Shown: positions 36,190-47,169, counted from the stretch's first letter. The stretch is DNA of 57,682 nucleotides from Bacteroidota bacterium (GCA_018268085.1 JAFDXE010000029.1:1-57682); one strand, 5' to 3'. Translations and numbers: made by a program. The notes: a model not told the origin generated them from the letters alone.

Positions 36190-37206
36190 TCATTCATTTA
36201 TCATCTCCACCCCTAACCCATATCCTTTTGAATAAATGATTTTACCGAAATCAAACGTAACGCCCCTGGCGATGTCTTCAGCCAATAAGAGCGGACCATC
36301 CATATCCACATAATCAAGTAAAGGCGCCAGTTGAGCAATGGCAGCAGTTCCAAGAGAACTCTCATTCATACAACCAACCATCACACGCATATCGAGTTCC
36401 CTTGCTTTTTGAATCATTCTTCTTGCAGGTGTAATGCCACTGCATTTGGTGAGTTTAATATTGATGCCGTGAAAATGATCTTTGCATTTGAGTACATCGG
36501 CTTCCTGTACACAGGCTTCATCTGCTATCAATGGCAAAACAGATTCCTTATACAGTACTTTCATTCCTTCCCAGTTATCTTTTGCCAGTGGCTGTTCAAC
36601 CAATTCCACACCCAGCGCTTTCAGCAATGGAATTTTATGCATCGCCTGTTCCAACGTCCATGCAGCATTGGCATCCACCCTGAAAACAGCATTCGTTTCT
36701 TTACGCAATGCCGCTACCGTTTCTATATCTTGCTCCATGCCTACCTTAATTTTATAAATGGGCCAGGGGCGCTCTTTCATTTTCTGAATCATCACTTCTA
36801 TGCTGTCGATGGCAATGGTATAATCTGAAACAGGTGCGTTATCGGTATCCAGGTTCCACATTTCATGCAACTGTTTTTTTTTCATCTTGCCATACAAATC
36901 CCATCCGGCCATATCCAATGCACAAACCAAAAATGAATTGTTGGGAAACAGGTGATGCAGGTAATGCCAGTAACGCTCCGGATCAGAAAATGAAAACTTC
37001 TCCAGGAAGATCCGCTTTGATTCCAGGTCATTAATCATTTGTTCTACCGGGATATGATAGTAGCTGATCGCCGGCGCTTCTCCATAACCTATGTAACCAA
37101 AGTAATCCAGTTCAACAACCAATGAGGGCTGATGCGTTTTTGTTCCCTTGGAAATGGTGAAAGGATAAGTGAAAGGGAGATTATATGATTTGTGGGTGAT
37201 TTTCAT
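36190..37206 (-). CDS. Enolase-superfamily dipeptide epimerase (L-Ala-D/L-Glu type)
   Basis: A 338-residue enolase-superfamily enzyme. The KxK base pair is in IYKIKVG, the metal ligands are in FRVDANAAW, VEQPLAKD and IADEAC, and the second base lysine is in IKLTKCSGI. This layout fits the muconate-lactonising subgroup and the L-Ala-D/L-Glu epimerases that recycle murein peptides or adjust dipeptides. The exact dipeptide cannot be read from sequence. It is an isolated minus-strand gene, followed by the repeat-rich gap and malQ further right. Confidence 0.9.
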   Translation of the reverse strand: MKITHKSYNLPFTYPFTISKGTKTHQPSLVVELDYFGYIGYGEAPAISYYHIPVEQMINDLESKRIFLEKFSFSDPERYWHYLHHLFPNNSFLVCALDMAGWDLYGKMKKKQLHEMWNLDTDNAPVSDYTIAIDSIEVMIQKMKERPWPIYKIKVGMEQDIETVAALRKETNAVFRVDANAAWTLEQAMHKIPLLKALGVELVEQPLAKDNWEGMKVLYKESVLPLIADEACVQEADVLKCKDHFHGINIKLTKCSGITPARRMIQKARELDMRVMVGCMNESSLGTAAIAQLAPLLDYVDMDGPLLLAEDIARGVTFDFGKIIYSKGYGLGVEMINE

Positions 37207-37209
37207 TGC

Positions 37210-37282
37210 GGTGGGAGATTTGAGCTGTGAGATTTGAGCTATTAGTTATTAGTTATTAGCTAATAGTTGTTAGTTTTTAGCA
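37210..37282. repeat. Low-complexity GAGCT/TTAGTTATTAG repeat
   Basis: Two GATTTGAGCT-type units followed by repeated TTATTAGTTATTAGC and TTAGTTTTTAGC. Related low-complexity tracts occur at 43935-44092 and 52325-52375. It lies directly 5' of the dipeptide epimerase start. Confidence 0.6.
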
Positions 37283-37312
37283 ATTGGCAGATAATGTTCA
37301 ACTGCATTTTGT

Positions 37313-39964
37313 TTAACGGCCGGCTCCAACAATCATTCCCTTTAGTTCGTCTGAAAAAGTTTCATGTTCTAATAATGATTCCAGCGTGAGGTGCATGCGG
37401 TAGTTCCAGTAGTGGTTGGGATCAGCAGGAAGATTGATTCTTTCCTCAGCCGGATTTTCGCGGCGAAGACCGTTATCCATTCCCATTAAATCCTGCAGCA
37501 GAAATACACTCCACATGGCCGGCGACCATAGATGCTGTTTCACAATCTCCTTTGAAATCCACGGCTCACAATAAAAAGGTGCTGTTCCGTACTGGCCGAG
37601 TAATTTATTATAAAATTCCTGGGTATTGTTGCGATCTTCTTCCCACCATTCCCTTAATGTACTCATATCATGTGTAGAAGGTGTAACAACACACAAATAA
37701 GGAGCGTTCTTTGGATGAGTGAAATTATCTTTTGAGGTTTTCGGCATACGCTGAACCTGCAATGCCAGTATCTCTCTCGATTTCAAAACATCTTCTACCA
37801 TATCGGGCACCATACCGAGGTCTTCTGCACATACCAGCATGTCGCTGCTTTTCTGAATGGCATCCAGTTTTGTTTGTGCTTCTTTATACCATAATTCGTT
37901 TTGATTCTGGAAGAAATATTTCCTGTACAGTTCTTCTATGATGTATTGTTCCTGGCCGTTCAGGTGTTTGAAGGAAGATGTTTCATGCATCGCAATCCTG
38001 AAATGATATTGATGCGGATGTTTTTCATCTTTTAATAAAATTACATTCGACAACAAATCAAACAAACCTTGTTTAACATGGTTATGTTCGGGATGGTTAT
38101 TGAAATAAGATTCGAGTTTGCGTTGTGTGTTGTATTCCTCTTTGTAACCATTTCCGTAAAAGAATGTTTCTCTTACCCAGGATGTGTGTTCACCAAATGC
38201 CTGGTAAATAATATCATCAGTGAGATAAGGTTTACAGAACCGATCTTCATTAAAATTGATACCGGCCGTTTCAAAATCATAAGAATACAATGGATGCACC
38301 GGCATAAATCTTCCGAAGACACCTTCAATGGAATGCATTGGAATGCTCCAGATGCGGAAAAAGCCCAGCACATGATCAATCCTGATGGCATCGAAATAAT
38401 TACTCATGTGCTCCATACGCTGCCGCCACCAGGCGTAATCGTTTTGCTGCATCAGTTCCCAATTGTAGGTAGGGAATCCCCAGTTTTGTCCTTTTACTGC
38501 AAAAGCATCCGGAGGTGCTCCTGCCTGCATATCCATGTGAAACAGGTGAGGATTCATCCAGGTATCTACACTAAATCTTCCCACGCCAATGGGCAGGTCG
38601 CCTTTGATGATAATATTGTTCTTATGTGCATAACTAACGGCATCCAGTAGCTGCAGGTGCAGGTGGTATTGTGTAAAATAATGCAATGCAATTTCATCGT
38701 AATGCGGTTGCTCCGGGCTTACAAATTCCTGCACGGCGTGTTCATCAAATACACCCAGTTCCGGCCAATTACTAAAATCGGCGGTATTGTATTTATCTCT
38801 TAAATAACAAAAAGCAGCATAAGGCACAAGCCATTCGCGGTTCAGGTCAAAAAAATCGAAGAAGCCAAAATCATCTTTAAATGAATGTTTGTCTTTTTCG
38901 TACAATTCCCTGATCGCTTCGTTCTTTATTTCGATGACGGATTCATAATCAAGTTGCGGCAATTCATTCAACTCTTTTATTTTTTCCAGCAGATCATCGG
39001 GAAATTCAAGCGATGCAGCAACAGCCAGCTTCTGAATATCCAGGAATACCGGGTGAAGGGCAAATGCTGAAATTGCAGAGTACGGGTAAGAATCCCTACG
39101 GTCATGGTTAGCTGTAGTATCGTTGATGGGTAACAACTGTATCATTTTGATACCTGTTGCCTTCGACCAGTCGGTTAATACATTCAGATCACTGAAATCA
39201 CCTATGCCCCAGCTATTGTTTGATTTAAGGGCAGACAACTGCACATTCACTCCGGCTCCTTTCCATGCATGATCATTGAAATAGGTGAACTGGTGAATGA
39301 AACTCAGTTTTGGCTTATCGCCGGGATGCGTTAATACCCTGTTACTGCCTTGTTCGTAGGAAACAATTTTTTGCTGCTGCATATCGTACACGGCAAATTT
39401 GTATTCGATCGGGAAATTTTCTTTGGTAAGATTGAATTTCACCGACCAGCTATCCTGCTTTTTCTTCATAAAAACAGGCTTACCTGTTTCCCAGCTATGC
39501 ATCTTTTTAGCCGAACCGGTAACACATAATACCAGGTGATCCGGCAGGTGCGAACACTGCACTTCAAAAATATGCGATGGATTTTTTACAACCGGCTCTT
39601 TGAGTTTTGGCTTTTGCTTTCCGAATACATTCTGGAACGGGCGGGATTGAAATGCTTTATTAAAAAACGGGATATTCTGCCAGTCGTCGAATACATTGAT
39701 CTCCTTTTCATCGAGCTTTTTAAGCTGAATCGTCCTGGCTGTGCACAAATCCCTGGTATCCGGCTTGCCCTGCTCCTTCAGTATGTAATTATATTGAATG
39801 TTGTCTTTTTTGGAAAGTTCACTGGTATTAAAGCTTCCGTACCAGTATTCTTCGTTCAGGTACTGAAGCGGTACTTCTATATGTGCCTGTTTAGGAGAAT
39901 GAATGTTTACAACAATCGATTGACCGTAAACCGTATTGTATTTTATATAAAAGTGAATAACCAT
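37313..39964 (-). CDS. malQ: 4-alpha-glucanotransferase with N-terminal starch-binding domains (DPE2/MalQ type)
   Basis: An 883-residue cytoplasmic GH77 enzyme that disproportionates maltose and maltodextrins. Residues about 1-240 hold two CBM20-like domains (start MVIHFYIKYNTVYGQ; FEVQCSHLPDHLVLCVTGSA in parts). The GH77 barrel follows, with WGIGDFSDLNVL, the nucleophile region AIRIDHVLGFFR, the acid/base region CAEDLGMVPDMV and THDMSTLREWW. The ATG at 39964 is chosen. The frame extends to 40063 from a TTG and reads like a signal peptide, but family members start at this Met and act in the cytoplasm. It supplies the intracellular step for imported maltodextrin. Confidence 0.93.
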   Translation of the reverse strand: MVIHFYIKYNTVYGQSIVVNIHSPKQAHIEVPLQYLNEEYWYGSFNTSELSKKDNIQYNYILKEQGKPDTRDLCTARTIQLKKLDEKEINVFDDWQNIPFFNKAFQSRPFQNVFGKQKPKLKEPVVKNPSHIFEVQCSHLPDHLVLCVTGSAKKMHSWETGKPVFMKKKQDSWSVKFNLTKENFPIEYKFAVYDMQQQKIVSYEQGSNRVLTHPGDKPKLSFIHQFTYFNDHAWKGAGVNVQLSALKSNNSWGIGDFSDLNVLTDWSKATGIKMIQLLPINDTTANHDRRDSYPYSAISAFALHPVFLDIQKLAVAASLEFPDDLLEKIKELNELPQLDYESVIEIKNEAIRELYEKDKHSFKDDFGFFDFFDLNREWLVPYAAFCYLRDKYNTADFSNWPELGVFDEHAVQEFVSPEQPHYDEIALHYFTQYHLHLQLLDAVSYAHKNNIIIKGDLPIGVGRFSVDTWMNPHLFHMDMQAGAPPDAFAVKGQNWGFPTYNWELMQQNDYAWWRQRMEHMSNYFDAIRIDHVLGFFRIWSIPMHSIEGVFGRFMPVHPLYSYDFETAGINFNEDRFCKPYLTDDIIYQAFGEHTSWVRETFFYGNGYKEEYNTQRKLESYFNNHPEHNHVKQGLFDLLSNVILLKDEKHPHQYHFRIAMHETSSFKHLNGQEQYIIEELYRKYFFQNQNELWYKEAQTKLDAIQKSSDMLVCAEDLGMVPDMVEDVLKSREILALQVQRMPKTSKDNFTHPKNAPYLCVVTPSTHDMSTLREWWEEDRNNTQEFYNKLLGQYGTAPFYCEPWISKEIVKQHLWSPAMWSVFLLQDLMGMDNGLRRENPAEERINLPADPNHYWNYRMHLTLESLLEHETFSDELKGMIVGAGR

Positions 39965-40234
39965 GAACGCTGTTCTTTTTGGCTGGCAATTTAAACATAA
40001 TAGAAGAAAAAGAAAATAATAAAACGTTTTGCTACAGGTATTTACCGGAATGTTCAAATTCAACTATACCGGTGTAATTATTTTCGTTAGCTGATCCATT
40101 TTCAAAAAGCGCATTTTGTTTTAACCGCACAACAGTGATCAAAACAAAAGATTCAATGAAAGATCGTTCGCAGTTTTTTTGTGAGCGCAATTTTTTTCTT
40201 TAAAAAAAAATCTGATAAATTATTATCTAACTTC

Positions 40235-40242
40235 TATATTTG
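40235..40242 (+). promoter_or_regulatory. -7 box (TATATTTG) for the 51-residue gene
   Basis: TATATTTG is an exact TAnnTTTG match, 16 bases before the ATG at 40259. No clear -33 TTTG is present in the A/T-rich run upstream. The 294-base gap 39965-40258 otherwise shows only this box and poly-A/T tracts; a TATGTTTA on the minus strand near 39996 may serve malQ. Confidence 0.5.
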
Positions 40243-40258
40243 CAAAAACATTTAAAGA

Positions 40259-40414
40259 ATGGAAAAAGCAAAAAAATCTACCGGTCTTTACTGGATTTTA
40301 TTTTTAGTTTCTGTAGGCGTTTTTTTCTGGGTGTACCAGATTGGCGGCGGATATTGTTCAATGATCTTACCATTCAATGTTACTTTCTTTGCCATGGCGC
40401 TCGACTTAATGTAA
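40259..40414 (+). CDS. 51-residue single-helix membrane mini-protein
   Basis: An ATG frame of 51 residues starting MEKAKKSTGLYW and ending MALDLM. Residues about 9-28 form one hydrophobic helix (GLYWILFLVSVGVFFW), preceded by a basic N-terminus; a second, weaker hydrophobic stretch lies at 35-50. It has an exact -7 box 16 bases upstream and a strong terminator 20 bases downstream, so it looks like a complete one-gene unit. A competing frame at 40240-40431 has a charged, unlikely composition. I do not know a function. Confidence 0.7.
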   Translation: MEKAKKSTGLYWILFLVSVGVFFWVYQIGGGYCSMILPFNVTFFAMALDLM

Positions 40415-40434
40415 GTTTTACCTTAAAATAATCA

Positions 40435-40468
40435 AGCCCTCCGGTTTAATTACCGGAGGGCTTTTTAT
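40435..40468 (+). terminator. Strong rho-independent terminator after the 51-residue gene
   Basis: AGCCCTCCGG (40435-40444) and CCGGAGGGCT (40453-40462) form a perfect 10-bp stem with an 8-base loop, followed by TTTTATTT. Confidence 0.92.
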
Positions 40469-40515
40469 TTGCCGGCAGGTTTACTGCCTGTTGATGTTGA
40501 TGATTAATAGTTGTG

Positions 40516-40632
40516 TTATCTCACGCTTCGGGCATGGCGGGTGCGACCGCTGGCTGCCTGGTCCATGGTAATGGATCTTGAGCACGACATCAATAACATA
40601 CAAACACAGATAAGAGCGAGGATGGTTTTCAT
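40516..40632 (-). CDS. 38-residue small lipoprotein
   Basis: The ATG at 40632 begins MKTILALICVCMLLMSC, a lipoprotein signal with the lipobox LMSC and the cysteine at residue 17. The remaining 21 residues end in RTRHARSVR and are basic. Tiny lipoproteins of this kind are easily missed by gene finders. It lies between the terminator of the 51-residue gene and the end of dnaK. A 98-residue frame on the same strand (40481-40777) lacks any protein-like features. The function is unknown. Confidence 0.6.
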   Translation of the reverse strand: MKTILALICVCMLLMSCSRSITMDQAASGRTRHARSVR

Positions 40633-40779
40633 AAAAAATAATTTTGGTTAACGGATAATTAGTAAACGAAAAAGAGAACGTTGAAGTATGTGGAATGGCT
40701 CCCAAAACGAACGGCAAAATGTGTTCCGGGGTATGCCAGCCAGAATGTACATAACCATAAACCCGGTGGGTAATCATAA

Positions 40780-40811
40780 AAAAAGCCGCCCGGTATGATC
40801 GGACGGCTTTT
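40780..40811 (-). terminator. Rho-independent terminator after dnaK
   Basis: AAAAGCCG and CGGCTTTT close a stem extended by CCG/CGG with single mismatched bases (40781-40811), 18 bases beyond the dnaK stop. On the minus strand the arm ends in a run of T residues. Confidence 0.8.
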
Positions 40812-40828
40812 ACTATTCGTAAAGTGAA

Positions 40829-42745
40829 TTATTTTACTTCTTCAAACTCAGCATCGGTTACATTTTCGGTACCGGCTCCGGCATTTCCTGGGCCTGCTCC
40901 GTCCTGTGGTCCTGCTTCTGCCCCTGGCTGTGCACCGGCTCCCTGCGTTGCCTTGTACATGTCTTCACTGGCTGCAGTCCATGCCGCATTCATCTCTGCC
41001 ATGGCAGCATCAATTTGACTGATGTCTTGCGTTTTATGCGCTTCTTTTAATTTTGTAAGCGAAGCTTCAATCGGCGCTTTTTTATCAGCAGAAATCTTGT
41101 CGCCATATTCTTTTAATTGCTTTTCTGTCTGGAAAATAAGGCTGTCGGCCTGGTTCACTTTTTCCACTTTTTCTTTTGCGGCTTTATCAGAAGCTTCGTT
41201 AACCTTCGCTTCGTTTTTCATTCTTTCAATTTCTTCCTGGGTTAAACCACTACCCGATTCGATCCTGATCTTTTGTTCTTTTCCGGTACCCTTGTCTTTT
41301 GCAGTTACATGCAGAATACCATTGGCATCGATATCAAAAATCACTTCGATCTGCGGTACGCCACGTGGGGCCGGTGGAATTCCATCTAGGTTAAATATTC
41401 CCAGGGTTTTATTATCCTTAGCCATTGAACGTTCACCTTGCAATACATTGATCTGAACGCCGGGCTGATTATCGGAATAAGTAGAGAACACCTGTGATTT
41501 TTTGGTTGGAATGGTTGTGTTCGACTCAATCAACGGGGTCATTACACCACCTGCCGTTTCAATACCCAGTGTAAGCGGGGTTACGTCGAGCAGCAATACA
41601 TCCTTAATTTCACCGGTAAGTACTGCACCCTGGATAGCGGCGCCGATGGCAACCACTTCATCGGGGTTAACCCCACGGTTAGGTTTTTTACCAAAGAATT
41701 TTTCTACGATCTCCTGTACTTTAGGAATACGACTGCTACCACCCACCAGGATCACTTCATCTATTTGTGAAGTAGATAAACCTGCATCTTTCAATGCCTG
41801 TTCGCAAGGCCTGATACAACGTTCGAATAATTTATCTGCCAGTGCTTCAAATTTTGCACGGGTTAATTTCTTTACAAGGTGTTTAGGTACTCCGTCAACG
41901 GCCGTGATATAGGGAAGATTGATTTCAGTCTCACTTCCGGAAGACAATTCAATTTTTGCTTTTTCAGCAGCGTCTTTCAAACGTTGCAATGCCATTGGAT
42001 CTTTTCTTAAATCGATGGCTTCATCGTTTTTGAATTCATCTGCCAGCCAGTCCATGATAATTTTATCGAAATCATCACCACCGAGGTGTGTATCACCATT
42101 GGTAGATTTTACTTCAAACACGCCATCTCCCAATTCCAGTACAGAGATATCGAATGTTCCGCCCCCAAGGTCGAATACAGCGATCTTCTGATCTTTTCCT
42201 TTTTTATCTAATCCATAAGCCAGTGCGGCTGCGGTAGGTTCATTTACAATCCGGCGAACATTTAAGCCTGCAATTTCACCGGCTTCTTTGGTAGCCTGGC
42301 GCTGGGCGTCGTTAAAGTAGGCCGGAACGGTGATCACTGCCTCGTTTACTTCATGGCCAAGATAATCTTCGGCAGTTTTTTTCATTTTCTGCAAAACCAT
42401 GGCACTGATCTCCTGTGGAGTGTACATTCTGCCATCTATGTCAATTCTAACGGTATTATTGTCACCTTTCACCACCTTATAACTCCAGTGTGAACTTTCT
42501 TCCGTTACTTCATCAAACCTGCGTCCCATAAAACGCTTTACACTCGAAATGGTGTTATGCGGATTGGTGATCGCCTGGCGTTTAGCGGGATCTCCCACTT
42601 TACGCTCGCCATTCTTCAAAAATGCAACTACTGACGGGGTTGTACGACGGCCCTCATCGTTTGCAATTACAACAGGTTCGTTTCCTTCCATAACAGAAAC
42701 GCAACTGTTAGTGGTTCCAAGGTCAATTCCTATTATTTTAGCCAT
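40829..42745 (-). CDS. dnaK: Hsp70 chaperone DnaK
   Basis: A 638-residue cytoplasmic chaperone that binds unfolded peptides under ATP control with DnaJ and GrpE. The N-terminal ATPase domain starts [18 protein letters not shown] and contains [14 protein letters not shown] and [13 protein letters not shown]. The linker [13 protein letters not shown] leads to the substrate domain and a Gly/Ala/Pro-rich lid end finishing in EFEEVK. Length is standard. No grpE or dnaJ gene is adjacent. It is divergent from the coiled-coil secreted protein gene. No CIRCE-type inverted repeat was recognised in the 157-base gap. Confidence 0.98.
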   Translation of the reverse strand: MAKIIGIDLGTTNSCVSVMEGNEPVVIANDEGRRTTPSVVAFLKNGERKVGDPAKRQAITNPHNTISSVKRFMGRRFDEVTEESSHWSYKVVKGDNNTVRIDIDGRMYTPQEISAMVLQKMKKTAEDYLGHEVNEAVITVPAYFNDAQRQATKEAGEIAGLNVRRIVNEPTAAALAYGLDKKGKDQKIAVFDLGGGTFDISVLELGDGVFEVKSTNGDTHLGGDDFDKIIMDWLADEFKNDEAIDLRKDPMALQRLKDAAEKAKIELSSGSETEINLPYITAVDGVPKHLVKKLTRAKFEALADKLFERCIRPCEQALKDAGLSTSQIDEVILVGGSSRIPKVQEIVEKFFGKKPNRGVNPDEVVAIGAAIQGAVLTGEIKDVLLLDVTPLTLGIETAGGVMTPLIESNTTIPTKKSQVFSTYSDNQPGVQINVLQGERSMAKDNKTLGIFNLDGIPPAPRGVPQIEVIFDIDANGILHVTAKDKGTGKEQKIRIESGSGLTQEEIERMKNEAKVNEASDKAAKEKVEKVNQADSLIFQTEKQLKEYGDKISADKKAPIEASLTKLKEAHKTQDISQIDAAMAEMNAAWTAASEDMYKATQGAGAQPGAEAGPQDGAGPGNAGAGTENVTDAEFEEVK

Positions 42746-42902
42746 GATATATAATTTTAAATTTTATAATTTTCATGGTGAAAGTCAATGATTATGCCAA
42801 TGGAAAAATGATGAAAAATTGGCAGACCGGTTATTCGGCATTCATGCAACCTTATCAGCATAATTGCGATCTTTGTATGAGCATCAACATAAAAAATTTA
42901 TC

Positions 42903-43379
42903 ATGAAGAAATTTTCCTTTTTAATCCTGGCTGCCTGTTGCCTGTTCTCCCTTAATGCCAATTGCCAGAAATATAAAACGGCTGATGATACGATCAAACT
43001 TAACAAAGAGTACCTGAAGCTGGTGGCCGACACCGCCGGGTTACGAAGAGAGATAGAAGAAGGCGAAACCGATTTGCAGAAATACCGTTCGGTGTATGAA
43101 TCAAAACAAAAACTGGCGCTGGAGAGTGCTGAAGCGAGTAGTAAACAAGCCGACAAAGCTACTGATGGCGACACGAAACATGCTAAAAAGGCAAAAAAGC
43201 TGGCCGGTGATGCGTACGATGACAGGAAAAAAGCGGATGATGCAAAGGATGATATTAAAAAACAGGAAAAGAAACTGGCGAAACTCAATAAGCAACTAAC
43301 GAAGAAAACGGAACGATTGCAGGAACTCGACAAGATGAAAACAGCCATTCTACAGCTTGATGCGCCAATTCCCCAATAG
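42903..43379 (+). CDS. Exported lysine-rich coiled-coil protein
   Basis: A 158-residue protein whose ATG at 42903 starts a signal peptide (FLILAACCLFSLNANCQ), cut near residue 21; the cysteines do not form a clear lipobox. The mature part is almost all charged helix: EYLKLVADTAGLRREIEEGE, then KQADKATDGDTKHAKKAKK and DDAKDDIKKQEKKLAKLNKQL in parts. A long coiled coil about residues 30-145 is likely. The family is not recognised. A periplasmic spacer or scaffold role is only a guess. Confidence 0.8.
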   Translation: MKKFSFLILAACCLFSLNANCQKYKTADDTIKLNKEYLKLVADTAGLRREIEEGETDLQKYRSVYESKQKLALESAEASSKQADKATDGDTKHAKKAKKLAGDAYDDRKKADDAKDDIKKQEKKLAKLNKQLTKKTERLQELDKMKTAILQLDAPIPQ

Positions 43380-43390
43380 GACAGGTTGCC

Positions 43391-43888
43391 TTAGTTGCCG
43401 TTCATTCGGTTCATATCTTTTTTGGTAGTAAAAGTGAAATGCTTTTGCGTGAGATAACTTACCGTAATGAGGATGCATATTGTTAATACCTGGCTGATAA
43501 ATGGCGGCCATTTCAACATTTCTACAAATACTTTCAGGAAGAAATAATTTAAAACCAGGTTCAGGAAGAAAGCAAGGAAATACCGGAATGCCTGGATATG
43601 CCCTCTTAAATTAGACGACACAAACACCACATATTTATTCAGGAGGAAGCCGATGATTAAAGAAATGGCTGAGGATAAAAACAGGGCGGCATTGTGTGGT
43701 TTAAAAGCCATGATTCCAAAGTCGAATATCCGGTGATCAAAGATATAATGCAGGCCCACCCAGTAATTCACCAATCCCAGCAATGCATTTGCTCCGCCGC
43801 AGGCCGCATACCTGAAGGTTTGTACGGGCATTATCCTTTTAAATGGAGGATAAAAAAAATCCAGGAAGCCAATGATGGAATGTTTCAT
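43391..43888 (-). CDS. GtrA family membrane protein
   Basis: A 165-residue membrane protein with about four helices, matching GtrA: the N-terminal RYAACGGANALLGLVNYWVGL, the central SSAISLIIGFLLNKYVVF and the ending SYLTQKHFTF. GtrA-type proteins are thought to flip undecaprenyl-linked sugars or act with glycosyltransferases in envelope glycan synthesis. The normal family length is about 120-160. It converges with the coiled-coil gene (11-base gap) and has an exact -7 box TAGTTTTG (43902-43909, minus strand) upstream. Confidence 0.88.
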   Translation of the reverse strand: MKHSIIGFLDFFYPPFKRIMPVQTFRYAACGGANALLGLVNYWVGLHYIFDHRIFDFGIMAFKPHNAALFLSSAISLIIGFLLNKYVVFVSSNLRGHIQAFRYFLAFFLNLVLNYFFLKVFVEMLKWPPFISQVLTICILITVSYLTQKHFTFTTKKDMNRMNGN

Positions 43889-43901
43889 TTTTGATCAGGC
43901 G

Positions 43902-43909
43902 CAAAACTA
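43902..43909 (-). promoter_or_regulatory. -7 box (TAGTTTTG) for the GtrA gene
   Basis: On the minus strand this is an exact TAnnTTTG match, 13 bases before the start codon at 43888. No -33 element is clear. Confidence 0.4.
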
Positions 43910-43934
43910 AGGGGAAGATGGGAATTGGCAAGGG

Positions 43935-44092
43935 GTTGGAAGCTGTGAGTTGTGAGCTGTGAGTTGTGAGCTGCGAGCTGTGAGCTGTGAGCTGCGAGTT
44001 TTTAGTTTTTAGTGTTTAGTTTATAGTTTTTAGTGTTTAGTGTTTAGTTTATAGTTTTTAGTGTTTAGTTTTTAGTGTTTAGTTTATAGCAA
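43935..44092. repeat. GTGAGCT and TTTTAGTGTTTAG simple repeats
   Basis: About eight degenerate copies of a 7-8 base GTGAGCT/GTGAGTT unit (to about 43998) pass into repeated TTTTTAGTGTTTAG and TTTATAG units. With the next array they fill most of the 379-base gap between the GtrA and ABC-F genes. No gene or hairpin of note is visible in it. Confidence 0.75.
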
Positions 44093-44135
44093 ATGATTCC
44101 AATTCGTGTAAACTATGTAATACGTATAACCACAA

Positions 44136-44262
44136 TTCAACATTCTTAATTCAGCATTCTTAATTCAGCATTCACAATTCAGCATTCATAATTCAGCATT
44201 CATAATTCAGCATTCATAATTCAGCATTCATAATTCATAATTAAGCATTCAGCATTCAGCAT
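44136..44262. repeat. ATTCAGCATTCAT tandem array, 14-base period
   Basis: About nine copies of AATTCAGCATTCAT, with four nearly identical copies near 44180-44240, ending just before the stop codon of the ABC-F gene. This is the cleanest of the window's ATTCA-type arrays. Confidence 0.85.
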
Positions 44263-44267
44263 TCACC

Positions 44268-46204
<1,937 letters not shown>

Positions 46205-47059
46205 ATGAAAAAAATTTTCTTTATCCTGGTAACCTTATTTAATACTGCGCTTGCACAGCAATATGAAAAACTGGTTGTGCATTTTGATTTTGATAAGGCC
46301 GAACTTTCAGAGGAAGCAAAAACAGACATTGATTCCCTGTTTAGCCGCCTGCAGGGAAAAGAAATTATTTCATTATCTGTTACGGGGCATTGCGATAGTA
46401 AAGGCAGCAATGCATACAACTACGCTTTGTCGAAGCAACGTGTACTTGCCGTAACAGGTTATGTACACAGCAAACATCATTTTACCGGAACAATGGTTAC
46501 CAACGCTTATGGAGAAGATAAATTATTGAATGAAGATGTAACAGAAGACGACAGCAGGGCCAACAGGCGTGTAGAAATAATAGTAACAATAAAAACGCCC
46601 CGGCTTATTACCGGAATAGATAAAGCGGATAATGAAACAGAATCTAAGTCGCTTACAACAATGCTTGAAGATACCACGCTCAAAAAAGGAGATATCGTTC
46701 GCATTCCCAATCTTAAATTTTATAATCATTCCGACATCCTGCTGCCGAAATCAATGCCCACCCTGCAGGAATTGCTCAGCGTATTGCAAAAAAATCCGGC
46801 GATGAAAATCAGCATCGAAGGGCATATCTGCTGCACCCCATATAATAATAACCTTCCATTGGAACAACAGGCTAACTATGCAATATCTGTGATCAGGGCA
46901 AAAATGATTTACGATTACCTGATTAAAAATAACATCAGCGCCGAACGGATTTCCTACAAAGCATTCGGCAATAGCAAACCCATCTATCCTTATCCCGAAC
47001 AATCCGAAGAGGAACGCAATGCTAACCGCAGGGTTGAGATCCGTATAATTGAAAAATAA
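46205..47059 (+). CDS. Protein with two OmpA-like peptidoglycan-binding domains
   Basis: A 284-residue exported protein; the signal ends ALAQ near residue 17. Two OmpA_C-like domains follow directly, about 20-125 (VVHFDFDKAELS, VTGHCDSKGS, SRANRRVEIIV) and about 170-284 (SMPTLQELLSVLQKNP, ISIEGHICC, NANRRVEIRIIEK). No membrane barrel or lipobox is present, so it may bridge peptidoglycan strands from the periplasm. The doubled domain without an anchor is unusual. The second copy replaces the usual GHTD with GHIC, which could weaken diaminopimelate binding. Confidence 0.88.
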   Translation: MKKIFFILVTLFNTALAQQYEKLVVHFDFDKAELSEEAKTDIDSLFSRLQGKEIISLSVTGHCDSKGSNAYNYALSKQRVLAVTGYVHSKHHFTGTMVTNAYGEDKLLNEDVTEDDSRANRRVEIIVTIKTPRLITGIDKADNETESKSLTTMLEDTTLKKGDIVRIPNLKFYNHSDILLPKSMPTLQELLSVLQKNPAMKISIEGHICCTPYNNNLPLEQQANYAISVIRAKMIYDYLIKNNISAERISYKAFGNSKPIYPYPEQSEEERNANRRVEIRIIEK

Positions 47060-47090
47060 ACAGGCAACTACGATTCAGCATTCGTAAAGA

Positions 47091-47120
47091 CCTCACCCCG
47101 GCCCTCTCCAAAGGAAAGGA
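47091..47120. repeat. Dispersed palindromic repeat, copy 2
   Basis: CCTCACCCCGGCCCTCTCC-AAAGGA matches copy 1 (34-65) at all but one base of the shared core, with the same ATTCGTA flank. The right arm of the palindrome has decayed (GGAAAGG). It lies 3' of the tandem-OmpA gene. Confidence 0.7.
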
Positions 47121-47169
47121 AGAATGATTCGTATCCGTTTTGTCTTTCTTTAGTTAATAATAATTCGTG

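Noticed and set aside
38069..38650. 193-residue plus-strand frame
   Set aside because: It is antisense to the GH77 catalytic domain of malQ and has no recognisable motifs.
37313..40063. Longer malQ frame starting at 40063 with a signal-peptide-like N-terminus
   Set aside because: It begins with TTG, and the ATG at 39964 gives the start expected for a cytoplasmic GH77 enzyme. The hydrophobic stretch is probably chance translation of A/T-rich DNA.
40481..40777. 98-residue minus-strand frame
   Set aside because: Unlike a protein in composition, and it overlaps the better-supported 38-residue lipoprotein and a terminator.
42746..42902. CIRCE or other heat-shock operator before dnaK
   Set aside because: No TTAGCACTC-type inverted repeat could be found in the gap.
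44136..44262. Possible CRISPR array
   Set aside because: The unit is only 14 bases, has no unique spacers, and no cas genes are nearby; it is a simple tandem array.
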